The position numbers and the translations under genes were made by a program. Of a DNA stretch of 64,000 nucleotides, positions 18,960 through 27,481 are shown piece by piece; the stretch's first letter is position 1; each line of letters starts with the position of its first letter. Location: contig NZ_CP116805.1 in NCBI RefSeq assembly GCF_028463845.1, positions 2,418,001 to 2,482,000 of the forward strand, given 5' to 3'. The stretch is from Gimibacter soli (lineage in GTDB: Bacteria; Pseudomonadota; Alphaproteobacteria; Sphingomonadales; Kordiimonadaceae). Under the pieces are notes generated by a model. It worked only from the letters and a program-made list of their open reading frames with translations. It was not told the DNA's origin and did no database searches.

Positions 18960-19280
18960 ATGGAACACATTCAGACCGCAACTTTTGCCCCTGGCCAGGT
19001 GGTTCGCCACCGTCGCTTCGGCTACCGCGGCCTCATCTTCGATGTGGATGCAATGTTCAGCCAGTCTCCCGAGTGGTACGAAATGATGGCACAGTCGCGT
19101 CCCAGCAAAGATCGGCCCTGGTATCACGTCCTGGTGGACGGCGAGACCCACACGACCTACGTCGCCGAAGAGAATCTTGAGCTGTGCGGGCATACCGACG
19201 AGTTTGACCATCCCCTTCTGTCGTCCCTGTTTGATATGGCCGACAATGGCGATTTCGCCAGCCGTGTAAGCGTGAACTGA
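18960..19280 (+). CDS. hspQ: HspQ / hemimethylated-DNA-binding-like heat shock protein
   Basis: A 106-residue protein of the YccV/HspQ family. It shows FAPGQVVRHRRFGYRGLIFDVD at the N-terminus, then WYEMMAQSRPSKDRPWYHVLVDG, and THTTYVAEENLEL followed by HPLLSSLF. In enterobacteria HspQ is a heat-shock-induced specificity factor and substrate of Lon; in alphaproteobacteria the role is inferred. ATG 18960 is preceded by GGAAAGGAG. The 245 bp upstream have no other gene and are relatively AT-rich. I could not identify a convincing sigma-32 promoter. A 13-bp hairpin follows the gene. Confidence 0.9.
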   Translation: MEHIQTATFAPGQVVRHRRFGYRGLIFDVDAMFSQSPEWYEMMAQSRPSKDRPWYHVLVDGETHTTYVAEENLELCGHTDEFDHPLLSSLFDMADNGDFASRVSVN

Positions 19281-19325
19281 CACCTTCCTCCCCCCGCAAG
19301 GTCAGTTCCAGTTGGCTGGTACGTG

Positions 19326-19358
19326 ATGGGGATGCACCCTCCCCCGGTGCATCCCCAT
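19326..19358. terminator. 13-bp perfect hairpin downstream of hspQ
   Basis: ATGGGGATGCACC (19326-19338) and its exact complement (19346-19358) flank a seven-base pyrimidine loop. There is no clear T tract (TCATGTTT follows), so it may be an mRNA-stabilising or weak terminator structure. Confidence 0.5.
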
Positions 19359-19475
19359 TCATGTTTCAAGTGGCCCGCCCAGGCTTGATTTTCTTGTGCA
19401 ATTCACAACAAGTCCCCTGTTGAACCTTGGGCTGTGGCGGCCTAGTCTTTGGCATTCGCCGAAGGATGCCCACCC

Positions 19476-20336
19476 ATGCCGCCGAGCCTACCCACCCCCA
19501 TCGTTTCGCCCGACTGGCTGATCCAGCATCTGGATCATCCGTCTGTTGTGGTGATCGACGCCAGCTGGCACATGCCCGATGCGGGCCGGAAAGGCGCCGA
19601 CGATTTCGCACGCCGCCACATACCCGGCGCCCGTTTCTTCGATATCGATGCGGTTTCCGACGTCTCGTCACCCTATCCCCACATGCTGCCATCGCCTGCG
19701 GATTTCGCCGCTGCCGTCGGTGCGCTTGGCATCAGCAACGACAGCCTTGTGATTGTCTATGACGACAGCGCCGTGCGTTCTGCTGCACGCCTGTGGTGGA
19801 GCCTTCGCGCCATGGGGCACGACACCGTTGCCGTATTGTTGGGCGGGCTTGCCGGCTGGATCGCTGCCGGTGGCACCGTGACCGACGCACCAGGCGAGAT
19901 CACGCGCCGCACTTTCGTGCCCGACTTCCAGCCCGGCCTTGTCCGCAGTCGTACCGACGTGCTGGCTGCCCTCGACAACATCCAGATTCTGGACGCCCGC
20001 GCCGCCGCGCGGTTTGAGGGCAGTGTGCCGGAGCCGCGCCCGGGCTTGCGGTCGGGTCATATCCCCGGCGCGCGCAACCTGCCCTTCGGCCAGCTTTTCA
20101 ACGCTGACGGCCACCTGAAATCTGCCGATGATCTGCAATCGGCTTTCGATGCTGCCGGGATTGATACCGGCAAGCCGGTGATCACCAGTTGCGGGTCAGG
20201 TATCACGGCCAGCGTGCTGGCACTGGGTCTCGCCACCCTTGGCAGAGACGACACCGCCGTCTATGACGGCTCCTGGACGGAATGGGGCAGCGACCCCGAC
20301 CTGCCCCTTGAAACGGGCACCGCTTCGACAAAGTAG
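19476..20336 (+). CDS. sseA: 3-mercaptopyruvate sulfurtransferase
   Basis: A 286-residue two-rhodanese-domain enzyme that moves sulfur from 3-mercaptopyruvate to acceptors. The N-terminal inactive rhodanese domain begins IVSPDWLIQHL and contains HIPGARFFDIDAVSD. The C-terminal domain has HIPGARNLPFGQLF and the active-site loop TSCGSGITAS with catalytic Cys239. CGSG[VI]TA is the signature of mercaptopyruvate rather than thiosulfate sulfurtransferases. I use ATG 19476 with a GAAGGA ribosome site; the longer frame adds nine residues. It is six bases from metC and appears to lead a four-gene operon joining sulfur amino acid metabolism and molybdate transport. Confidence 0.93.
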   Translation: MPPSLPTPIVSPDWLIQHLDHPSVVVIDASWHMPDAGRKGADDFARRHIPGARFFDIDAVSDVSSPYPHMLPSPADFAAAVGALGISNDSLVIVYDDSAVRSAARLWWSLRAMGHDTVAVLLGGLAGWIAAGGTVTDAPGEITRRTFVPDFQPGLVRSRTDVLAALDNIQILDARAAARFEGSVPEPRPGLRSGHIPGARNLPFGQLFNADGHLKSADDLQSAFDAAGIDTGKPVITSCGSGITASVLALGLATLGRDDTAVYDGSWTEWGSDPDLPLETGTASTK

Positions 20337-20342
20337 GGACTG

Positions 20343-21542
20343 ATGAGCGACAACAAGAAATCGACAAAAATCGAAACACGGCTGATCACCGACGGTCGCC
20401 GGGACGAATGGACCCACGGCATCGTCAATCCGCCTGTCTACCGCGCCTCTACCTGCCTTTTTGACAGCTACGCCACGATGCGCGAGCGCGCCAAGGATCC
20501 GGCGGCACGGCACCTCTATTATGGCCGCAAGGGTACACCGACACAGTGGTCGCTCGAGGAAGCCCTGACCGACCTTGAAGGCGGCGCCGGCACCAAACTT
20601 TACCCCTCGGGCGTCGCTGCTGTGAACAGCGCGATCCTAGGCCTTGTCTCGGCCGGCGATCACGTACTGATGGTGGATAGCGCCTACGAGCCGACCCGTG
20701 CGTTCGCCCGCAGCATCCTCCAGCGCTTTGGTGTGGAAACAAGCTTCTATGACCCGATGGCGGGCGAGAATATCGCTGCCGACTTCCGCGAGAACACCAA
20801 GCTCGTGGTGGCTGAAAGCCCCGGCTCGCTGACCTTCGAAGTACAGGATATTCCGGCGATTGCCGCCGTCTGCCGCGACAAAGGCGCGTGGCTCCTTGTC
20901 GATAACACATGGGCGACACCGCTTTATTGCAATCCGCTGGCGCTTGGCGCCGATGTCAGTGTCCATGCCGTCACCAAATATATCGGCGGGCATTCAGACC
21001 TGATGATGGGGTCGGTGACCGCCAACGAGCGCGCCTATCCGCTGATCGAAAAGGCCGCTTTCTCGCTCGGCCAGACCGTCTCGCCCGATGATGCCTTCCT
21101 CGCCTCGCGAGGACTGCGCACACTGGCTGCCCGCCTGAAAATCCACGAGGAAAAGGCGCTCACCGTCGCCCGTTGGCTGCGTGAACGCCCAGAAGTCGCC
21201 AAGGTGTTGCATCCGGCCTTCGAGGATTGCCGCGGCCATGCCATCTGGAAACGCGATTTCAAAGGCTCAACCGGGCTGTTCTCGGTGATCCTGAAGGACG
21301 GTACCGATGCCGATACCGCCCCGATGGTGGATCACATGCGCCTGTTCCGCATGGGCTTTTCGTGGGGCGGCTATGAAAGCCTGATCCTGCCATCGAACCC
21401 CGCCGGCAGCCGCAGCGCCACGCACTGGGCGGCCCCCGGCCCGCTCCTGCGCCTGCATATCGGGCTTGAAGATACCGACGACCTGATCGCCGACCTCGCC
21501 GACGGGCTCGACCGTTACCGGGAGCATATGGCACGCAAATGA
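20343..21542 (+). CDS. metC: Cystathionine beta-lyase
   Basis: A 399-residue PLP enzyme of the Cys/Met metabolism family. Substrate-binding NPPVYRASTCLFDSYATM and LYYGRKGTPTQWSLEEAL at the N-terminus match the alphaproteobacterial MetC type. YPSGVAAVNSAILGLV and LLVDNTWATPLYCNPLALGADVSVHAVTKYIGGHSD follow, with the PLP lysine in TKYIGGHSD. The C-terminal FSWGGYESLILPSNP is typical of cystathionine beta-lyase rather than gamma-synthase. It would make homocysteine from cystathionine. Its stop codon overlaps the modB start (ATGA). Confidence 0.93.
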   Translation: MSDNKKSTKIETRLITDGRRDEWTHGIVNPPVYRASTCLFDSYATMRERAKDPAARHLYYGRKGTPTQWSLEEALTDLEGGAGTKLYPSGVAAVNSAILGLVSAGDHVLMVDSAYEPTRAFARSILQRFGVETSFYDPMAGENIAADFRENTKLVVAESPGSLTFEVQDIPAIAAVCRDKGAWLLVDNTWATPLYCNPLALGADVSVHAVTKYIGGHSDLMMGSVTANERAYPLIEKAAFSLGQTVSPDDAFLASRGLRTLAARLKIHEEKALTVARWLRERPEVAKVLHPAFEDCRGHAIWKRDFKGSTGLFSVILKDGTDADTAPMVDHMRLFRMGFSWGGYESLILPSNPAGSRSATHWAAPGPLLRLHIGLEDTDDLIADLADGLDRYREHMARK

Positions 21543-22228
21543 TCGGCCCCATGGAAAGTGCCGCACTGATCCTCAGCCTCAAGGTCGCGGGGGCGGCAAC
21601 GCTCGTCAGCCTTCCGCTCGCCGTTCTTCTCGCCTACGGGATGGCGCGCCGCGATTTCAGGGGCAAGACAATTGCCGACATTTTGCTGCATGTGCCGCTT
21701 GTGGTGCCGCCTGTCGTTGTCGGCTATCTACTGTTGATCGCCTTTGCCCCCAATGCGCCTGTCGGCCACTGGCTGGAAGAGGCGGGCCTTGGCGTCGCCT
21801 TCCGCTGGCAGGGAGCAGCGCTTGCCAGCGGCATCATGGCCCTGCCCCTGATGGTGCGCAGCATCCGGCAAGCGTTCGAGGCAGAACCGCCGATCTACCG
21901 CGAAGTCGCCGCCACACTAGGCGCAGGTGCCTTTGCGCGCTTCTGGCGCGTTTCCCTGCCGCTTGCGGCCCCGGCTATCGCCACCGGCACACTTCTGGGC
22001 TTTGCCCGTGCCATCGGGGAGTTCGGCGCCACCATCACCTTTGCCGCCAATATTCCGGGCCTGACGCAGACCCTTCCGCTGGCGCTCTATAGTGCCGCAC
22101 AGATACCGGGCGGCGAGGCTGAAGCCGCACGGCTGGCGCTTCTGTGCCTGCTGCCTGCTGTTCTGGCCCTTGTAGCCTCCGAAATGCTCAGTCGCCGCGC
22201 CCGGCGCCGTACGGGGCTCACATCATGA
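21539..22228 (+). CDS. modB: Molybdate ABC transporter permease
   Basis: A 229-residue inner-membrane permease with about five transmembrane helices. The ModB-diagnostic EAA region is ALAPAIATGTLLGFARAIGEFGATITF, followed by the conserved NIPGLTQTLPLALYSA. LVVPPVVVGYLLLIAFA near residue 55 is the usual TM2. It starts at ATG 21539, overlapping the metC stop by four bases, and ends overlapping modC by four bases. The periplasmic ModA is missing from the neighbourhood, so a binding protein must come from elsewhere or the pair transports something related. Confidence 0.9.
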   Translation: MIGPMESAALILSLKVAGAATLVSLPLAVLLAYGMARRDFRGKTIADILLHVPLVVPPVVVGYLLLIAFAPNAPVGHWLEEAGLGVAFRWQGAALASGIMALPLMVRSIRQAFEAEPPIYREVAATLGAGAFARFWRVSLPLAAPAIATGTLLGFARAIGEFGATITFAANIPGLTQTLPLALYSAAQIPGGEAEAARLALLCLLPAVLALVASEMLSRRARRRTGLTS

Positions 22229-22905
22229 GCGGGCATCGCCTGACCGCCGATCTCGCCTGGCATACCGGCAGCGCCGAAGGTTCTGCCCGTTTCACGCTTT
22301 CAGACGGGATCACAGCGCTCGTCGGTCGCTCGGGATCGGGTAAAACGACCCTCGCCCGCGTGCTCGCAGGCCTGCACCCGGCAACGCGCGGTAATATCAG
22401 CCTTGATGGCAGCATGCTTTATGACGGGCAAACGGGCGTCAGCCTTGCCGCTGGCAAGCGCGGCATCGGGCTGGTGCCGCAGGGCTCGTCCCTGTTTCCG
22501 CACCTGACAGTCGCCGCCAATATCGATTTCGCCCGCGCCCCGCGCCCGGCGTGGCGGGACGACCTGATCGACCGGCTGGGGCTTGCGGGCCTGATGGACC
22601 GCCGCCCGCACCAGCTGTCTGGCGGTGAAGGGCGGCGTGTGGCCATCGCCCGCGCCCTGATGGCAAACCCGCGCCTCCTTATCCTTGACGAGCCGACCAC
22701 AGGGCTGGACCCGGCCCGCCGGCGCAACATGCTGGAGGCCGTCGGCTATGTTGCCTCGCTCACCAAAACGCCGGTGCTGCTGATCAGCCACGAACGCGAG
22801 GATATCCAGACAACCGCGACCCACGCCCTTCTGATGGAGGACCAGCATCTTGTTGCCGCCGGCGCTGTGCCGGATGTGATTGCCCGGATGGACGCAACCC
22901 CGTAA
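22225..22905 (+). CDS. modC: Molybdate-type ABC transporter ATP-binding protein, short form
   Basis: A 226-residue ABC ATPase that powers the adjacent ModB permease. Walker A is GRSGSGKTT (about residue 36), the Q-loop is LVPQGSSLFPHLTV, the signature is LSGGEGRRVAIARAL, Walker B is LLILDEPTTGLD and the switch is LLISHERED. Typical ModC is about 350 residues with a C-terminal molybdate-binding Mop/TOBE domain. This one ends right after the ATPase core, so substrate-dependent feedback through that domain is absent. The family call rests mainly on modB. It is the last gene of the sseA operon. Confidence 0.85.
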   Translation: MSGHRLTADLAWHTGSAEGSARFTLSDGITALVGRSGSGKTTLARVLAGLHPATRGNISLDGSMLYDGQTGVSLAAGKRGIGLVPQGSSLFPHLTVAANIDFARAPRPAWRDDLIDRLGLAGLMDRRPHQLSGGEGRRVAIARALMANPRLLILDEPTTGLDPARRRNMLEAVGYVASLTKTPVLLISHEREDIQTTATHALLMEDQHLVAAGAVPDVIARMDATP

Positions 22906-22917
22906 CTTTCGTTGGCT

Positions 22918-22949
22918 TGCCAGTGCCACCCTCTTGTCGGACACTGGCA
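22918..22949. repeat. 8-bp inverted repeat between modC and the oligopeptidase gene
   Basis: TGCCAGTG (22918-22925) and CACTGGCA (22942-22949) enclose 16 bases. There is no T tract. It could be a weak terminator or an operator for the gene that starts 27 bp later. Confidence 0.35.
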
Positions 22950-22975
22950 GATCATAAAAACGGGGAGGAATTCCA

Positions 22976-24865
22976 ATGAAAAGAACAACAGGGGTCAACC
23001 GCCTGATCAAGGCAGCCCTTCTGGGGACAACGCTTGCCTTCGCACCGATGATGCACGGGGCGATGGCCGAGGATGCACCGGGCCAGATCCGCTGGGACCT
23101 GAGCGACCTTTACCCGAGCGTGGAGGCATGGAACGCCACACGCGAGCAGGTGCTGAAGGACGTGGCCGCCTACAGTCGCTTCCAGGGCAATCTCGGCAAA
23201 AGTGCCGCAGCCCTCGCCGATGCGCTGGATGAAGTGAACCGGATCGAGAAAGAGCTGGCGCGGATGTATATCTACACCTCGCTCGGTTCCGACGAGGATC
23301 TGCGCGACGCCAAGGCGCAGGAGCGTTTTTCCCAAGCCCGCACCACCTATGCCGAGTTCGGCCGTGCCACCGCCTTCATGGCGCCGGAGCTGCTGACTGT
23401 CGGCACGAAAAAGATCGAAGGCTATATAAAACGTGAGAAGCGGCTGGAAAAGCATGCCTTCTTCCTGCGCGATACACTGCGGCAGGAAAAATACACGCTG
23501 GGGCTTGAAGCCGAAGGCGTGCTCGCGAACGCATCCGAAGTGACGGGCGGTGCTGGCAATATCTATAACCTGCTGACCTCGGCGAATATCGCATGGCCGA
23601 CCGTGAAGCTTTCAACGGGCGAGGACGCAACGCTCAGCCAGGCGGGCTATTCCAAATACCGCGCCGTGCAGAACCGCGAAGACCGCAAGCTTGTTTTCGA
23701 TACCTTCTGGCAAACCTGGAAGAATTACGAGGCAACCTTCGGCCAGACGCTCGACACGCTCGTCAAGGGCCACACCTTCTATGCCAAATCGCGGCACTAT
23801 CCGAACGCGCTTTCCTATGCTTTGTCCGGCCCCAACATCCCGGAGGAGGTATACCGCACGCTCGTTAAATCGGTGAACGAGAGCCTGCCTTCGTTCCACC
23901 GCTATCTGAAGCTGCGCCAGCGCATGCTCGGCCTCAGCGACATGCGCTATTATGACATCTATCCGGAAACCACCGCGCTTGACCGTGAATTCAGCGTGGA
24001 TGACGCGAAGAAGCTGACCCTTGAATCCCTCACTCCCTTTGGCGAGGAATATCTGGGGCTTCTCAAGCAGGGCTTCGATGCTGACTGGATGCATGTCTAT
24101 CCGCAGCCCGGCAAGCGGTCCGGCGCCTATATGAACGGCGCTGCGTATGACGTGCACCCCTATGTTCTCCTCAATTATAACAAGGGGTTCGAGGACGTTT
24201 CGACCTTCAGCCACGAGTGGGGCCATGCTGTCCACACACTCTTGTCCCGTGCCGCCAACCCGTACGAAACCTACAGCTACCGCACCTTCACGGCGGAGCT
24301 TGCCTCCACCACGAACGAGGTGCTGCTGCAGGAACATCTGCTGAAGGGCGACCTGTCGGACGAGGAACGGCTTTACTATATCGACCGGGCACTGGAAGGC
24401 ATCCGCGGCACCCTCTTCCGCCAGACCATGTTTGCGGAGTTCGAACTGAAAATCCACGAAGTGGTCGAGGCCGGTGAGCCGCTTTCGGGCGAGAAAATGA
24501 CCGCCATCTATCTCGATCTCCTGAAGCGCTATCACGGCGACGCCGAGGGCGTGATGAAGATCGACGATCTTTATGGCATCGAGTGGGCCTATATCCCGCA
24601 CTTCTACCGGAACTTCTATGTGTTCCAGTATGCCACCAGCATCTCGGGCGGTACCATGTTCGCCGAACGCATGCTGAACGGCGACCCCAAGGCACAATCG
24701 GATTACCTGAATGTGCTGAAGGCGGGCGGCTCGCGCTATCCGTATGAAATGCTGAAAGAAGCCGGCGTCGATCTGGCAAGCGAAGCACCGTACCAGACGA
24801 TCGTTGCCCGCATGAACCGGCTGATGGACGAGGCAGACGCCATCCTCACCCGCATGGGCAAATAA
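22976..24865 (+). CDS. pepF: Exported oligoendopeptidase F (M3 family)
   Basis: A 629-residue zinc metallopeptidase. The M3 active site HEWGH lies at residues 413-417 in VSTFSHEWGHAVHTLLS, with the third zinc ligand in the downstream TFTAELASTTNEVLL helix. The N-terminal WDLSDLYPSVEAWNATRE is typical of PepF. Unlike cytoplasmic PepF, this protein has a signal peptide (MKRTTGVNRLIKAALLGTTLAFAPMM..., cleavage near AMA), placing it in the periplasm. GGGGAGGA at 22962-22969 is a good ribosome site. It would trim peptides up to about 20 residues. The flanking inverted repeats suggest it is its own transcription unit. Confidence 0.93.
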   Translation: MKRTTGVNRLIKAALLGTTLAFAPMMHGAMAEDAPGQIRWDLSDLYPSVEAWNATREQVLKDVAAYSRFQGNLGKSAAALADALDEVNRIEKELARMYIYTSLGSDEDLRDAKAQERFSQARTTYAEFGRATAFMAPELLTVGTKKIEGYIKREKRLEKHAFFLRDTLRQEKYTLGLEAEGVLANASEVTGGAGNIYNLLTSANIAWPTVKLSTGEDATLSQAGYSKYRAVQNREDRKLVFDTFWQTWKNYEATFGQTLDTLVKGHTFYAKSRHYPNALSYALSGPNIPEEVYRTLVKSVNESLPSFHRYLKLRQRMLGLSDMRYYDIYPETTALDREFSVDDAKKLTLESLTPFGEEYLGLLKQGFDADWMHVYPQPGKRSGAYMNGAAYDVHPYVLLNYNKGFEDVSTFSHEWGHAVHTLLSRAANPYETYSYRTFTAELASTTNEVLLQEHLLKGDLSDEERLYYIDRALEGIRGTLFRQTMFAEFELKIHEVVEAGEPLSGEKMTAIYLDLLKRYHGDAEGVMKIDDLYGIEWAYIPHFYRNFYVFQYATSISGGTMFAERMLNGDPKAQSDYLNVLKAGGSRYPYEMLKEAGVDLASEAPYQTIVARMNRLMDEADAILTRMGK

Positions 24866-24888
24866 TCGCCACACTTGGGCGCGAAGGT

Positions 24889-24933
24889 TTCGGGGCGGCA
24901 AGGGCGTACCATCGGTATGTCTGCCGCCCCGAA
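24889..24933. repeat. 12-bp perfect inverted repeat with nested inner stem
   Basis: TTCGGGGCGGCA (24889-24900) pairs exactly with TGCCGCCCCGAA (24922-24933). The 21-base loop holds a smaller TACC/GGTA pair. There is no U tract. It lies between pepF and the DUF1800 gene and overlaps neither, so it may act as a terminator or an mRNA-stability element. Confidence 0.5.
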
Positions 24934-24954
24934 TGCATTCGAGAGGAAGGCCCG

Positions 24955-26319
24955 ATGAAAAGCCCTGCCCCTGCCCGCTTTGTCGGTCGTTTCGGCCTTG
25001 GCGCACGCCCCGGTGACGCCAGCGCCATCGCCGCAGACCCGCTCGGATGGACATTGGCCCAGCTTTCGGACAAGCCCGATGACCGGCGCGCCTTCGATGG
25101 CCGCCCGGCGAGCGACAAGCTCCTTGGCGACGTCTTCATGTTCCAGCGTGAATTGCTGAAAGCTCGCAAGGAGAAGGTGGACGACAAGGAAATGGCCGCC
25201 AAGGTGATGGACCGGAAGGACTTCCGCGACATCTATCTTGCCGATGTGGAAGCGCGGCTGACGCAAGCCGTGCTGACCGAAACACCGGTGCAGGAACGGC
25301 TGGTGCGCTTCTGGTCCAACCATTTCACCGTGTCCGCCGAAAAGCTGGTGGTGCTGACCGTTACCGGCGCGTTTGAGCGCGAGGCGATCCGCCCGCACCT
25401 GAACGGCCACTTCCGCGATCTGCTGCAGGCTTCGACCGCGCATCCCGCCATGATCCTCTATCTCGATAACGACCGCTCTGCCGGGCCGAACAGCATGGCC
25501 GGGCGGCGGCGCGATCTCGGCCTCAATGAAAATCTGGCGCGGGAAATACTGGAACTGCAGACGTTGGGGGTGAACGGCGGCTACACTCAGGCCGACGTCA
25601 CCGCCTTCGCCCGTATCCTGACCGGCTGGACAGTCAGCCGCCCGATCCTTGGCGGCACCGGCAGGTTTGTCTATGTCGACCGCATGCATGAGCCCGGTGA
25701 TCATGCGGTGCTTGGCAAAACCTATCGCGGCGAAGGTGACGCGCAAACGCGTGCCGTGCTTGCCGATCTGGCCGTCCACCCCGCCACCGCAAGTTTTATC
25801 GCCCTCAAGCTGGCCCGGCATTTCATCGCGGATACACCGCCCGATGACGTGGTTGCGGCCCTCGCCAGTACCTTCATGGAAACCGACGGGCATTTGCCAA
25901 GCGTCCACAAACGGCTCTTTGAACTCGCCGCCCCGCTGCTCGACGACACCCGAAAGGTTCGCCCGCCGGAGGATTATGTGGTGGCAACGCTGAGGGCACT
26001 GAAAATCGACCCTGCCGACAAGACCCGCAAGATATTCGCCGTGCTCCGCGACATGGGCCAGCGCCCGATGGTGCCGCCGGGGCCTGACGGCTGGCCGGAC
26101 ACCGCGAGCGAGTGGCTTTCCGGCCAATCGCTGATGACGCGGATCGACTGGGCCTCCGCGCTGGCCGAGCGCGTCACCCGCGTTGATTCCCGCGCACTCG
26201 CTGGTTTCCTTTGGGGAGATGCGCTTTCCGAAAGCACCCGCACCTCCATCGCGCGCGCAGAAAGTGGCCATCAGGCCCTGTCGCTGCTCCTTGCTGCACC
26301 GGAGATGATCTATGCGTGA
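24955..26319 (+). CDS. DUF1800 domain protein
   Basis: A 454-residue protein of the DUF1800 family. The family signature is plain: VQERLVRFWSNHFTVS (about residue 110), then NENLAREILELQTLGVNGGYTQADVTAFARILTGW (about 185-220). HDH-like metal-candidate residues and ARHFIADTPPDDVV follow. The family is found in marine and planctomycete bacteria, almost always next to a DUF1501 gene, as here. Biochemistry is unknown; links to complex-polysaccharide or lignin-type degradation and to cell-surface functions have been suggested without a firm mechanism. No obvious signal peptide is seen. The DUF1501 start overlaps its last eight bases. Confidence 0.9.
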   Translation: MKSPAPARFVGRFGLGARPGDASAIAADPLGWTLAQLSDKPDDRRAFDGRPASDKLLGDVFMFQRELLKARKEKVDDKEMAAKVMDRKDFRDIYLADVEARLTQAVLTETPVQERLVRFWSNHFTVSAEKLVVLTVTGAFEREAIRPHLNGHFRDLLQASTAHPAMILYLDNDRSAGPNSMAGRRRDLGLNENLAREILELQTLGVNGGYTQADVTAFARILTGWTVSRPILGGTGRFVYVDRMHEPGDHAVLGKTYRGEGDAQTRAVLADLAVHPATASFIALKLARHFIADTPPDDVVAALASTFMETDGHLPSVHKRLFELAAPLLDDTRKVRPPEDYVVATLRALKIDPADKTRKIFAVLRDMGQRPMVPPGPDGWPDTASEWLSGQSLMTRIDWASALAERVTRVDSRALAGFLWGDALSESTRTSIARAESGHQALSLLLAAPEMIYA

Positions 26320-27481
26320 AGATGCCCTTTTGAACCGTCGCCGTTTCCTCGCCCTCACGGGTGCGACCGCCGCGCTTACGCTTTTCAGCCCGCACTTGAT
26401 GGCCAATGAGCCCGGCGAAGCGCCTCGCTTTGTCTTTTTGCTGCTGCGTGGTGGCATGGACGGCCTTTCCGCAGTGCCCATGCTTGCCGACCCGGCCTTC
26501 GCCGGACTGCGCGGCGTGCTGGCGGAAGAGGAAACGGCAGGCCTGCCCCTTGACGGTGGCTTTGCCTTGCACCCCAAGCTTGCCACGCTTCATGCCCTTT
26601 ACGGCGCAAAGGAAGCCACGATCTTTCACGCAGTGGCCGGCCCCTATCGCAGCCGTTCACATTTCGACGCGCAGGACATGCTGGAACAAGGCATCGCTGC
26701 TCCGGCCACCAGCGACGGTTTCCTTGCCCGGATGATCAATAATGACGGTGCGACCAAGGCCGTGGCACTCGCCGAGACCATGCCGCTGGCGCTGAGGGGC
26801 GGCGAAAGAGCCACAAGCTGGGCACCAACGCTGATCCCGGAAGCGAGCCCCGACATACTGGACCGCCTTGACGACCTTTATGCTGGAGATGCGCTTCTGG
26901 AAGCTGCCCTCCAACAAATGCTGGAAAACGAAGCCGTCGGATCGGGCATGGGAGGCAAGATGAATGGCGGGCGAGGCAATATCGTCACGCTGGCCGAATC
27001 CGCGGCCCGCTTCCTGACGGTCGAAGGCGGGCCGAATGTTGCTATGCTCGAATTCGGCGGCTGGGACACCCACACTGGCCAAACCGCACGCCTGAACCGG
27101 CAGTTCGCCGCCCTCGATCAGGCGATTGCTGCCCTCAAAGCCGGCCTCGGAGCTACATGGCAACGCACCGCCATCATTGTCGCCACCGAGTTTGGCCGCA
27201 CTGCCGCCGTGAACGGCACACGCGGCACCGATCATGGCACGGCGGGGGCTGCATTCCTCTTCGGAGGAGCCGTTGATGGTGGCAGGGTCATTGCTGACTG
27301 GCCAGGCCTTGGCGGCGCGATGCTGTATGAAGGGCGCGATCTGATGCCGACGCTTGATCTGCGGGCCATCCTCAAGGGCGTGATGGCCGATCACATGAAG
27401 GTCGCCGGGCCGAAGCTTGATCTGGATATTTTCCCGGACTCCGGCACGGTGAAGCCGCTATCCAGCCTCATCCGGGCCTGA
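26312..27481 (+). CDS. DUF1501 domain protein with Tat signal
   Basis: A 389-residue protein with a twin-arginine signal (NRRRFLALTGATAAL, residues 8-22) and cleavage near MANE. The body resembles sulfatase/alkaline-phosphatase-like DUF1501: FVFLLLRGGMDGLSAVPM at the start, HAVAGPYRSRSHFDAQDML and VAMLEFGGWDTHTGQ in the middle, then IIVATEFGRTAAVNGTRGTDHGTAGAAFLFGG near the end. It is exported folded, suggesting bound metal. It overlaps the DUF1800 gene by eight bases and ends with one base before the convergent DUF599 gene. The two proteins very likely work as a pair. Confidence 0.9.
   Translation: MREDALLNRRRFLALTGATAALTLFSPHLMANEPGEAPRFVFLLLRGGMDGLSAVPMLADPAFAGLRGVLAEEETAGLPLDGGFALHPKLATLHALYGAKEATIFHAVAGPYRSRSHFDAQDMLEQGIAAPATSDGFLARMINNDGATKAVALAETMPLALRGGERATSWAPTLIPEASPDILDRLDDLYAGDALLEAALQQMLENEAVGSGMGGKMNGGRGNIVTLAESAARFLTVEGGPNVAMLEFGGWDTHTGQTARLNRQFAALDQAIAALKAGLGATWQRTAIIVATEFGRTAAVNGTRGTDHGTAGAAFLFGGAVDGGRVIADWPGLGGAMLYEGRDLMPTLDLRAILKGVMADHMKVAGPKLDLDIFPDSGTVKPLSSLIRA

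Noticed and set aside
24736-26586. A 616-codon open frame on the minus strand
   Set aside because: It runs antisense to pepF, DUF1800 and DUF1501, all of which have clear family motifs.
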